Shown here: in pieces, positions 1-7,700 of the stretch
Numbering within the stretch: the stretch's first letter is position 1
How the letters are laid out: every line of letters begins with the position of its first letter
Source: DATHBD01 sp035296325
Lineage (GTDB): Bacteria > Actinomycetota > Actinomycetes > Mycobacteriales > Micromonosporaceae
Length of the DNA: 60,308 nucleotides
Assembly (NCBI GenBank): GCA_035296325.1
Contig: DATHBD010000072.1
Coordinates: 1-60,308 of the forward strand
Reading direction: 5' to 3'
Made by a program: the position numbers and the translations under genes
The notes under the pieces: generated by a model
What the model was told of the DNA's origin: nothing
Database searches by the model: none
The model's input: the letters and a program-made list of their open reading frames with translations, nothing else

Positions 1-170
1 CCCCGCGCGTCGACCTCACGAACCAACCCGAGATGCACCGCCGCCACCCGCTGCGCGATCACCTGAACCCGATCGAGATACGCGACAAGCGACGCCTCCG
101 GCACCGCACCCAACAACACCGACCCGCACTCATCCAGCGCCTCCTCCAGCACCGCCAACGCCGCGTCCAT
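1..170 (-). CDS. DUF222/HNH endonuclease-family protein, N-terminal fragment cut by window edge
   Basis: Reading the minus strand from an ATG at 168-170 gives about 56 residues beginning MDAALAVLEEALDECG, followed by a stretch with LDRVQVIAQRVAAVHL and LVREVDARG. This is the usual N-terminus of the DUF222 domain of actinobacterial HNH-type endonuclease-like proteins, which are multicopy and of poorly known role. The catalytic HNH part would lie beyond the window start. An in-frame GTG at about 186-188 (reading VPRFGG before the Met) is an alternative start, because the GGAGG sits only one base from the ATG and cannot serve it. The family call is by eye and rests on a short piece. Confidence 0.7.
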   Translation of the reverse strand, partial: MDAALAVLEEALDECGSVLLGAVPEASLVAYLDRVQVIAQRVAAVHLGLVREVDAR

Positions 171-440
171 GCCTCCGAACCTAGGCACCAGGTACGACAA
201 AAAATCGAACACGGGTGCCAATCATTTGGTTTCTGTGGGTAGTGGTGGAATCCCGCCGTGACTGTCGCGTCCGGGCCAATCCTGTGAGTGTCCGGGTTAC
301 CTTGCGAATGATCTTGCGAGGCGTCCGGAGCACCTTGCGAGTGACCCGTACGTGCCCGGGTGGGTCGCTGGGGTGCGGCATCGACGGAGCGCAAAATACC
401 GTGTCATGACTGTCGATCCCTCGGTCGGCTCCGAGGTGGT
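171..440. other. Intergenic stretch with an imperfect direct repeat
   Basis: I see no gene here. Two related blocks of about 25 bp occur at roughly 287-315 and 325-353, both reading GTCCGG, three to four variable bases, then ACCTTGCGA and TGA; a third CTTGCGA lies between them at about 313. The segment separates the minus-strand DUF222 gene from the plus-strand remnant and is the likely promoter region of the DUF222 gene. Confidence 0.4.
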
Positions 441-620
441 GTGCCGGTGGCCCGCAATCGGGCGCGAATGCCGGTCTGCCGGTCGCGCGCGGTGAACGTG
501 CGGTTGACGGACGAGGAGATGGGCGACGTCGCGGCGGCAGCTGCCCGGGCCGGATTGACATCGGCAGGGTACGCAGGAGAAGCCGCTGTCGCTGCCTCCC
601 GCGCCGTCCGGCAGTCTGGC
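441..620 (+). pseudogene. Remnant of a MobC-like ribbon-helix-helix mobilisation protein
   Basis: From a GTG at 441 or 447 the frame reads VARNRARMPV, then RSRAVNVRLTDEEMGDVAAA and ARAGLTSAGYAGEAAVAASR. The pattern of a basic patch, VNVRLTDEE and AAARAGLT.AGYA.EAA is typical of the N-terminal half of small actinobacterial relaxosome (MobC-like) proteins that assist a relaxase. After about position 600 the reading turns into unrelated Pro/Arg-rich sequence and the frame runs on to 914 over the start of the next gene, so the C-terminal half is lost. No relaxase is present nearby. I treat it as a decayed fragment of a mobile element; it could be a short real gene, but that is less likely. Confidence 0.5.
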
Positions 621-714
621 CCATCTGAAGCCGACCGCCGGCCAGGTGAGCTCGGCGCACGATCTCGGGTCTCATCCGTCGCAATCTGTTTGCCTGCAAG
701 GTCATACTGCGCAC

Positions 715-1392
715 ATGACGACCAGATACGCCGACCTGATCCGGCGCTGCGAAACGGACCCGGATGTCGTCGGCCTGGTTCTCTCTGGATCACACGCCCG
801 TGCCATGGCGACCGAGCACTCGGACTTCGACGTCTACGTTGTCTTGCGAGAACACAATGGCCGATGGTCGAGCTCCCGAATCCCCGAGCTGGACACGATC
901 GTCATGTCCGTTGACGACCTGGCCGACACGTCTGTCCGCTGGCAGCGCTACTCCTACCGCGGCGCCCAGGTGCTGATGGACCGCCTCGACGGCCGGATCG
1001 CGCACCTGGTGCGCGCGCAGGCAACTCTCACCCCCGCCGAGTCGGACAATCTGACCCGCGAACAGCTCGACGGCTACATCAACTTCGTCTACCGGGCGTC
1101 GAAGAGCCGACGGGACGGCCGGCCCGACCTGGCGAAGCTCGACGAGATCGAAGCAGCGCCCTGGTTTTTGGAGACGCTCTTCGCACTGCACGGTCGGATC
1201 CGGCCCTACAACAAGTTCCTGCGCTGGGAACTCGACATTCATCCGCTGCCGGCGCCATGGACGGCGGAGTACCTGGTCGACGCCCTGACCGAACAACCGT
1301 CGATGCTGTTTGCGGAGCTGGAACTCGCCGCGCGTGAGAAAGGATTCGGGGACGTGTTCGACGAATGGGACGACCTCAGCCTTCTGTGCTGA
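715..1392 (+). CDS. Nucleotidyltransferase-domain protein (225 aa)
   Basis: The protein has the polymerase-beta-fold signature GSHARA at residues 25-30 followed by D37 and D39 in SDFDVYVV, with D60 (ELDTIV) as the probable third metal-binding carboxylate. Such stand-alone nucleotidyltransferases include aminoglycoside adenylyltransferases and many of unknown substrate. The C-terminal half (about 110-225) is helical and contains FVYRASKSRRDGR, which resembles the helical substrate domain of aminoglycoside-type enzymes. I start at the ATG at 715 rather than an upstream ATG at 646, because the 23 extra residues look non-coding. It appears monocistronic. The substrate cannot be told from sequence; drug modification is only one option. 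Confidence 0.8.
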   Translation: MTTRYADLIRRCETDPDVVGLVLSGSHARAMATEHSDFDVYVVLREHNGRWSSSRIPELDTIVMSVDDLADTSVRWQRYSYRGAQVLMDRLDGRIAHLVRAQATLTPAESDNLTREQLDGYINFVYRASKSRRDGRPDLAKLDEIEAAPWFLETLFALHGRIRPYNKFLRWELDIHPLPAPWTAEYLVDALTEQPSMLFAELELAAREKGFGDVFDEWDDLSLLC

Positions 1393-1611
1393 CAAGCCGG
1401 CGACCCTGGAATCCGCAAGGTATCTCCGGACGACCCAGAGCGTCGATGTCCGGACCGACCTCGCGAGTCGCTGGCCAGGACCCGGATCGCCCGCTGCACT
1501 CGGGATCGCGATACCGGCAGCCCCACCGCGGTACTGCTCGCGACGGCGGGACTGGCCCGCCGGCGCGGCCCGCTGATTTCGCGTCACACACCGCCAGGGG
1601 CCGCCGCCGCT

Positions 1612-1682
1612 CAACACCGTGCGATCAGACACCGTCACACGATCAACACCGTCACACGATCAAGCACTTGGTCACACGGTCA
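1612..1682. repeat. 17-bp tandem repeat running into the stop codon of the propeller gene
   Basis: Two perfect copies of CACCGTCACACGATCAA lie at 1630-1646 and 1647-1663, with degenerate copies on both sides (about 1614-1629 and 1664-1682). On the minus strand each unit begins with TGA, and the first TGA (1680-1682) is the actual stop codon of the upstream gene, so the array starts at the stop and extends 3' of it. Confidence 0.75.
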
Positions 1683-3026
1683 GACGCTGCGGCGTGAGCG
1701 CCTACGCCTGCGCCAGATCACCCACACCAGCGCGGCGATGACCGTCCCGATGACCACGTACTGGCCGAAGCCCCACAGGAGGGCAAGGACGCCGGTCACG
1801 CTCAGCCCGTATGACGGCGCCGTCGCGGTGCGCGTCTGGTCGACGTAGTCCGTGGCGACATTGAGGGCCGAGACGCCGGCGGGTGCGAGGATCGTTTCGG
1901 GGCTCGACGCGCCCGGCGCGAGACGTACCAGGCTGGCCTGCATTCTCCTGGAGGCCCCGTCGGATGCGGCCTGTACCACCGCGTACGCGGTGTCCCCCCG
2001 CCAGGCCGTCACGCGCACATCGATCGTCGACTGCACGGTCGGCAGCCCGGGATCGGGCAGCGGCCGGCCCGACGCGGCATCGACGTAGCCCAGCGTCCAC
2101 AGGTCCGGTTCGGACGACCCCGGCCGGGCGCTGCGCCGCAGCACGGCCAGTCGCCCGTCGTCACGCCAGGCGGCCGGGCCGGCCACCACCTCCATGCCGG
2201 TCAAGCTGGTCTTCCACCGGAGTGTGCCGTCGCGGTGGTACACCCGCAGTTCGTGACTGGTCGACACGGCGAGCATGGAGCCGTCCGGCGACAACGCGAC
2301 GGGGGCGGCCAGCAAGTCATCGGCCGGGTCGCGGCGCGGGATGTGGACCGACCACTCCTGCTGACCGGACGCCCAGGAGACGACACTGACGGTGAGGTCG
2401 CGCTCGGTCGGCTCGCCTTGATCGTCCCAGAAGTGGCGCCGGACGAGCAGCGCGCGCTTGCCGTCAACCGACCAACCGAGCGGCACGTACCCGGCCGCAA
2501 GCGCTTGGGTGGCGCCACTGGCCAGGTCCAGCGCATCGGTGCGGAAGTGGCGGGCCCGCAGGTCGGCGCCCTCCTCGTCGAAGTGCGGCATCAGCAGCGT
2601 GCGCCCGTCCGGCGACAGTGCCAGGGTCGCCTCGAACGGATACACGACGCGGTAGGTGTCGGCGGTCAAGCCGACAAGCGCGGTCGGGGCGATGGACTCG
2701 CGGAAGGGGTGGCGGTCAGGTACGGCGGGCCCCCGAAATACCACGGACGCCGCGCCGATCGGTGACTTCGTCAGTTCCTGGGTCCACGCCGGCGGGTCCG
2801 AGACGGTACGTGGGATGCCGGCGGGGCCACCCGCGAACTGCTGCTCGTTGGCCACGTCGGGCCGGGTCACGCCATAGCCGGCCAGGGTGAACACCGCCAC
2901 CACGGCGATGGTGGCGGCCGCCCACCGCTGCCGGTGCCGGCGCCGGGCCCGGTCGAACAGCCCGGGCGGTACGGTCGGCGCGGGCGCCTGCTCGGCCAGC
3001 GCGTGCAGTCCTTCGCGGAGGCTCAT
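1680..3026 (-). CDS. Membrane-anchored beta-propeller-like protein, partner of the SigE-type sigma factor (448 aa)
   Basis: Residues 1-35 are cytoplasmic and basic, one membrane segment lies at about 36-53 (AAATIAVVAVFTLAGYGV), a large outer domain follows with WD40/TolB-like strand patterns (LALSPDGRTLLMP, VALSPDGSMLAVSTS, AAWRDDGRLAVL), and a second membrane segment at about 411-437 ends in an Arg-rich tail. The start codon overlaps the sigma factor stop by four bases (ATGA), so the two are translationally coupled. Genes in this position often encode the regulator or sensor of the sigma factor; an anti-sigma role is inference, since no zinc anti-sigma motif is visible. The N-terminal cytoplasmic stretch would be the contact surface. 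Confidence 0.75.
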   Translation of the reverse strand: MSLREGLHALAEQAPAPTVPPGLFDRARRRHRQRWAAATIAVVAVFTLAGYGVTRPDVANEQQFAGGPAGIPRTVSDPPAWTQELTKSPIGAASVVFRGPAVPDRHPFRESIAPTALVGLTADTYRVVYPFEATLALSPDGRTLLMPHFDEEGADLRARHFRTDALDLASGATQALAAGYVPLGWSVDGKRALLVRRHFWDDQGEPTERDLTVSVVSWASGQQEWSVHIPRRDPADDLLAAPVALSPDGSMLAVSTSHELRVYHRDGTLRWKTSLTGMEVVAGPAAWRDDGRLAVLRRSARPGSSEPDLWTLGYVDAASGRPLPDPGLPTVQSTIDVRVTAWRGDTAYAVVQAASDGASRRMQASLVRLAPGASSPETILAPAGVSALNVATDYVDQTRTATAPSYGLSVTGVLALLWGFGQYVVIGTVIAALVWVIWRRRRRSRRSV

Positions 3027-3526
3027 CGGGCCACCGCCGTCAACTCGGCAAGCTCCGGGGCAACTTCACGCAGCCGGCGCAGCGCGTGCCGGGTCTGACT
3101 CTTCACGGTGCCGGTGCTCACGCCGAGCACGATGGCCGCTTCGACCTCGGTGCGGTCCTCGTAGAAGCGCAGAATCAGGACCGCGCGTTGCTTCGGGGTG
3201 AGGCGACGGAGCGCAGCGGCGAGGACGAGCCGGGTGTCGTGGTCCGTCTCGTCGGGGCGCTCCGGGGGCGCATCGGTGAGGGTTTCCGCCGGCCGGGCCC
3301 GGAGGTACCGCCAGCGCGAGATCGCCTTCGTGTAGATCACCCGTCGCAGGTACGCCTCCGGGTCGTCGAGGTTCTGCCACCTGGTGGCGGCCTTCTCCAG
3401 CGCAGATTGCACGAGGTCCTCCGCATCGTGAGCGTTCCCGGTGACGAGGTATGCAATGCGGGACAACGCGGGCGTACGCGCCCGGACGTACTCCTCGAAC
3501 GATGCCCGTGTCTGTGCAACGCCCAC
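3023..3526 (-). CDS. SigE-family extracytoplasmic-function RNA polymerase sigma factor (167 aa)
   Basis: Sigma region 2 spans about residues 15-75 (LVTGNAHDAEDLVQSALEKA, then YLRRVIYTKAISRWR), and region 4 spans about 100-155 with LTPKQRAVLILRFYEDRTE and a helix-turn-helix in VLGVSTGTVKSQTRHALRRL. It directs RNA polymerase to a specific set of promoters, usually in response to an envelope signal. I choose the GTG at 3524-3526 because GAGGAGGTGG lies just upstream; a GTG six residues earlier and an ATG at 3598 are also in frame, but the added N-terminal residues do not fit the family. It is the first gene of a two-gene operon with the membrane propeller protein. Confidence 0.88.
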   Translation of the reverse strand: MGVAQTRASFEEYVRARTPALSRIAYLVTGNAHDAEDLVQSALEKAATRWQNLDDPEAYLRRVIYTKAISRWRYLRARPAETLTDAPPERPDETDHDTRLVLAAALRRLTPKQRAVLILRFYEDRTEVEAAIVLGVSTGTVKSQTRHALRRLREVAPELAELTAVAR

Positions 3527-3707
3527 CCTGGCCACCTCCTCACACGGATAGACGCCGCACCGGGGCACCACGGAGGGAAGGCACCACGGAGGAGACACCT
3601 TCGGGCAGGTGCTGCTGCCCGATCAGCCCGCTCGACCCGCCCGCCAGCGCACCTGTCCTCGCGGCCGCCACGCCGGTCATAGCGGCCGCTGCCACAGTCC
3701 GGGGGAC

Positions 3708-3753
3708 GCCGCGTCAGTCGTGAGCCGCCGGTCAGTCGGGCCGCCGGTCAGTC
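3708..3753. repeat. 16-bp repeat downstream of the LuxR-type gene stop
   Basis: GCCGCCGGTCAGTC occurs at 3724-3737 and 3740-3753, with a degenerate copy (GCCGCGTCAGTC) at about 3708-3719. On the minus strand each copy contains CTGAC. The array lies 13 bases past the stop codon at 3766-3768 of the minus-strand regulator gene. Confidence 0.65.
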
Positions 3754-3765
3754 TGGGCGCGTGCT

Positions 3766-4560
3766 TCAGCCCTGGGCCGGGCCCCTGGGCGCCGGCACCC
3801 GCGGCCGCCCCGCGGCGGCGGTTCTGGTCGACGGAGTGGCGAGCAGCCCCCAACGGTCGGCGCGCAGCAACGCCTCGGTCCGGTTGGTGGCGCCCAGCCG
3901 GCGGTACAGGCCGCCCAGCAGGCGGTACATCTCCCGCTGTGAATATCCGGCGGAGCGGGCCAGCCGCGCCACCGTTGTGCCGCTGACCAGCGCACGTAGC
4001 CACGAGGCCTCGCGGACGCTGAGCACCGGCCGGTCCTCGTTCGCTCCGGCCAGGGCCCGCGCCGCGCTCGCCGGGAGGCAGGTGAGCGCCCGGGCGGCGG
4101 CGTCCACGGCCAACACCACATCATCGTCGGCGGATGAGGTGGGCAGCGCGGTCACGCCCGCCCCGAGCAATTGGCGGTACCGCGCCGGCGTCGGGTCGTC
4201 GACCAGTACCACGCAGGCGGTCTCCGGCTCGGCGGCGACGACTTCGGCACGCACCTGGGTGCCGCCGTCCGTGTCGTCGGTGACCAGGACCGGCGACCGG
4301 CGCTTCACCATCCGGTGCACGGGCACCCGGGCCGGCGGCCGGCGTACCGCAACGCGGTAACCGGCACCCTCCAGCGCGCGGACCACGCGGACCCGCTGGG
4401 ACACCCGCGGCAGCAGCACCGTGACGTCGGCACCCGTGTCCGCGGCACCCATGTCCGCGGCACCCGTGTTGGCGGCACCCGAGTTGTCGGCCGACTCACC
4501 CGCGGGATCGCCGGAATCAGCCGAGGTCGATTCGCCTTGTGGCGCATCACTCAGATCCAC
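3766..4560 (-). CDS. LuxR/NarL-type helix-turn-helix transcriptional regulator (264 aa)
   Basis: The C-terminal 65 residues form a LuxR-like HTH: LSVREASWLRALVSG, then VARLARSAGYSQREMYRLL and GATNRTEALLRADRWGL. The middle (about 110-190) has a receiver-like alternation of strands and helices, with VVLVDDPTPARYRQLLGAGV, but without a clear phospho-acceptor Asp pocket, so it may be a pseudo-receiver. The N-terminus is Ala/Asp/Gly-rich with a short repeat (NTGAADMGAADTGAD). I start at the GTG at 4558-4560 because GGAGGTGG precedes it; an ATG at 4617 is possible. It lies 165 bp downstream of the giant multicopper oxidase on the same strand, behind a strong hairpin, so a regulatory link is possible but unproven. 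Confidence 0.7.
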   Translation of the reverse strand: MDLSDAPQGESTSADSGDPAGESADNSGAANTGAADMGAADTGADVTVLLPRVSQRVRVVRALEGAGYRVAVRRPPARVPVHRMVKRRSPVLVTDDTDGGTQVRAEVVAAEPETACVVLVDDPTPARYRQLLGAGVTALPTSSADDDVVLAVDAAARALTCLPASAARALAGANEDRPVLSVREASWLRALVSGTTVARLARSAGYSQREMYRLLGGLYRRLGATNRTEALLRADRWGLLATPSTRTAAAGRPRVPAPRGPAQG

Positions 4561-4637
4561 GCTGGCCACCTCCACTTCTACCGCATTACCCGTCTCGACA
4601 CCGTTGCACGCATGCATGGCGCGGCGGTAGGACGAAC

Positions 4638-4680
4638 GGCAGTGGGCCCCGGGACCAAGGTCGGTCCGGGGCCCACTGCC
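4638..4680 (-). terminator. Strong inverted repeat, probable terminator of the giant oxidase gene
   Basis: GGCAGTGGGCCCCGG (4638-4652) is the exact complement of CCGGGGCCCACTGCC (4666-4680), a 15-bp stem with a 13-nt loop that can pair further with one bulge. It lies 45 bp past the oxidase stop codon. No U-tract follows, as is common in GC-rich actinobacteria. Confidence 0.7.
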
Positions 4681-4683
4681 GCA

Positions 4684-4735
4684 CGCAGGACGGGTCAGCG
4701 CAGGGCGGGCCAGCGCAGGACGGATCAGCGCAGCG
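4684..4735. repeat. 15-bp tandem repeat spanning the stop codon of the giant oxidase
   Basis: On the minus strand the coding end CTG CGC TGA and the next six bases form a 15-bp unit (CTGCGCTGATCCGTC) that is repeated, with few changes, twice more downstream (units at about 4719-4733, 4704-4718 and 4689-4703, then a partial copy). Thus the last two codons and the stop are copied in tandem. Confidence 0.75.
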
Positions 4736-7700
4736 CAGGTAGGTCGGGTTGTGGCGTGCTGTGCACGCGGAGGAGTCCCCACAGCCCGGCGTTGGTCTGG
4801 TTGATCTGGTTGCCGTCCCGGTACAGGAAGTCTCCGCTGACCCCTCTCGGCCCACCGGCACCGCCGACCAGGTCGAGCGAGGATGCCTGACTGGTCAGCA
4901 GCACCCCCCGGGCACTGACCACCGTGGAGGCCGGATCGGCCGCCTGGTAGTTCCAGCCGTGGCCGCTGAGCAGGAACGAGTGCGCCCTGCCCCGGTCGCT
5001 GCTGATCAACAGCCGGATCTTCACCGGGTCACCGACGTAGGCCCGCAGCACCGGGGTGGCCGGATCGCCGTGCACGGTCGAGCTCAGCACGTTGGCCTGC
5101 GCCGGATCGTGGGCGAGTCGCGGCGCGAACCGCTCGGTGCGGTAGTTCACCCCGCGGTTGCCCAGCTCGTACGGGTCCTCCACGTCCCCGGCCGGAGCGA
5201 TCGCCGCCCCGTTCGGCGAGCGCAGGTTGAGCCCGTCCTGCCACTGCAGCGCGTGCTCGCGGAACGCCTGGGCCTTGCCCGCCGCGTCGGTCCACCGGAT
5301 CACCGCACTCGCGCCGGTGATGATCGGTGCCCCGGTGGCGGGATCGTGCCAGGTTGATCCCTTCGGCTCGATCAGCAGACCGGCGAAGAGCCCGTGGTGG
5401 CGGTGTCCGCGGCGGTCACCGAAATCGACCAGGGTCGCGGTGTTGCCGGCGAGATGCTCCGGCACGTACCAGTACGCGGTGATGCTCTGCCCCGGGCCGA
5501 CCGTCTGGTCGTAGTTGTACCCGACCGTGGCGCCGTCGGCGGTCGTGACGCCGTACTCGACGAGCGCCGGGTGCAGCGACACCCGGTTGCTCTTGGGGAA
5601 CGGCGCGTCGGCCGGGAGCGGTACGTCGCCGGTGTGCGCCGGCAGGCCGGTTGCCGGGAACTTGTTGGTCAGCGTGACCTTCAGGCAGTCGCCGGCGTTC
5701 GCGCGCAGGTACAGCGGCTCCGTCGGTCGGGTGCCGGCGCGGACCGCCGCCTCGTGCTCGGCCAGCACGTACAGCGCACCGGCCGGGTCGTGGTCGCCGG
5801 TCTCGGCGTTGTACACGATGTCCTTCTGGATCGCCGCGATGTCGTAGCTGCGCTCCGCGGACTGGGCCGGGCACGTCTTGACCAGCTTGGGCGGCGCGGT
5901 GTTCAGCGCCTCCCCGGGCTTCAGCGCCGGCCAGGTGTTGCCGGCGCCACCGGGGTTCTTCTGGTCCGGTAGCTGTTGGAGGTCGGCCACCTTGCCGTTG
6001 GGCACCCGGAAGATGCCCCACATGCCCAACCACTGGTCGTCGAGCGGGGTGGAACCGTAGAGGTAGTCACCCGGGACGCCGGCGCCGCCGGCGAGGATGC
6101 TCGGCGCACCGTTGGCCGCGTCGTTCTTGGCGTGCTTCATGGTGCTCGGGCTGTTGCGCGGTTTGCGCTTCACCGACGAGCCACTGACCTCGTAGTTGTA
6201 GTACTCGGCCAGGGCGAGGCTCTGCGTGTCCACCACGGTCGATGCCGGGTTGTCCGGTTCGTTGAGCCACCGGTGCCCGTGGATGTTGAAGGTGTGCACC
6301 TCCTCGTGAGCCCCGTCGACGTTGCGGATGATGACCGGGTCCTTGTTGTACGCGCGGAACACCGGCGTCGACGGATCCCCGTGCACGGCGGATGAGTAGA
6401 TGTACGCCGGATCGCCCTTGGGCCCCGCCATCCCCGGCGCGGTTCGGATCTGGAACGGCTCGTTGCGGTAGTTGATGGCGTAGCCGCCCTGGTCAGCGCC
6501 GTAGTCGTCGACCTCACCCGGCGGGTGGACCGGGCTGCCGGCGCCGTGGTTCTTCCACATCGGGATGCGGTCCTGGTGGAACACGCTGATCTCGCGGAAG
6601 TCCGGACCGCTGGCGGACCGGATGTCCGCGACCGTGCCGGTGCCGTCGGTTGCCGCCCCGGTCGACGGGTCGTGCCAGGTCGCGTCGGACGGCTCCACGT
6701 GCATCGCGGCGAAGAGGCCCTTCTGCTGGTGCAGATTGGCGTACTGGTGGTCGTGGAAAAACACCGTGCGCAGCGGCTGGTCCACGAACCACCGGTACCC
6801 GTAGGTCTGGCCCGGCATCGCGCTGGAGGTGTAGTTCCAGCCCACGCTCGTGCCGTCGGAGGCCAGTTCGTCGAACTTCACCAGGTGTACGTGGGTGGAG
6901 ACCTCGCTGGTCTCCTCGCCCGACATGAAGTCGCCGTCCATTCGGTTGACGTGGTCCAGCGGCACGGCCGGGTTCTCGTCGAGGTGCAGGTCGTTGGTGG
7001 TGAAGACCTGTACGCACTCGCCCAGGCGGGCCCGGATGGTGAACGGCTCCGGTTGTCGGGCCCCGGAGCGCACGGCCGCGGCCTGGGACTCCTCCACGTA
7101 GACCCGTCCCTGGCGGTCCTTCCAGCCGGCGCTGTTGTAGGTGATCGGCACGTCGATGACGTGTGGCCGGTAGGTGCGGGTGGGGGCCGCCGTGGGGCAC
7201 GGATCGATGTACCCGTTGCCGGGCTTCGCCGCGTTGAGCGCCGGCATCCCGGCGGCCTCCAGCGCGGTCGGCCCACGGGGGGCGTCGCCCGGCCGGCGGA
7301 TCGCCGCGAAGTCGTCCTTCACCACGCCGTACGGCGCGCGGTAGGCGCGCTGGCCCAGGTCGCCCTTGACGAACAGCGGGTACCCGGGCTGTGCGGCGGT
7401 GGGCGCCGGGGTCTGGCCGATACGGCTGGGCAGCTCGCGAAGCGCCTGGATCGGCGTGCCGTCGGCGTAGCGCTGGGTGCCGTTCCGGAGCCGGTCGAAG
7501 ATCCGCAGGTGGCCCCACATGCCCTGGGCGAAGTGCGGGTACAGGTGGCAGTGGAAGATCGAGTCACCCGCGGTGCGCTGGATGCCGCCCGCGCCGCCCT
7601 CGAGCTCCATCCGGTAACCCTCGCCCGGTCCGATCGACTGGACGTCGTTGCGCGGCGAGTCGGGGTTGTTCGCGTCCTTGAACCAGCGCTGGGTGTGCTG

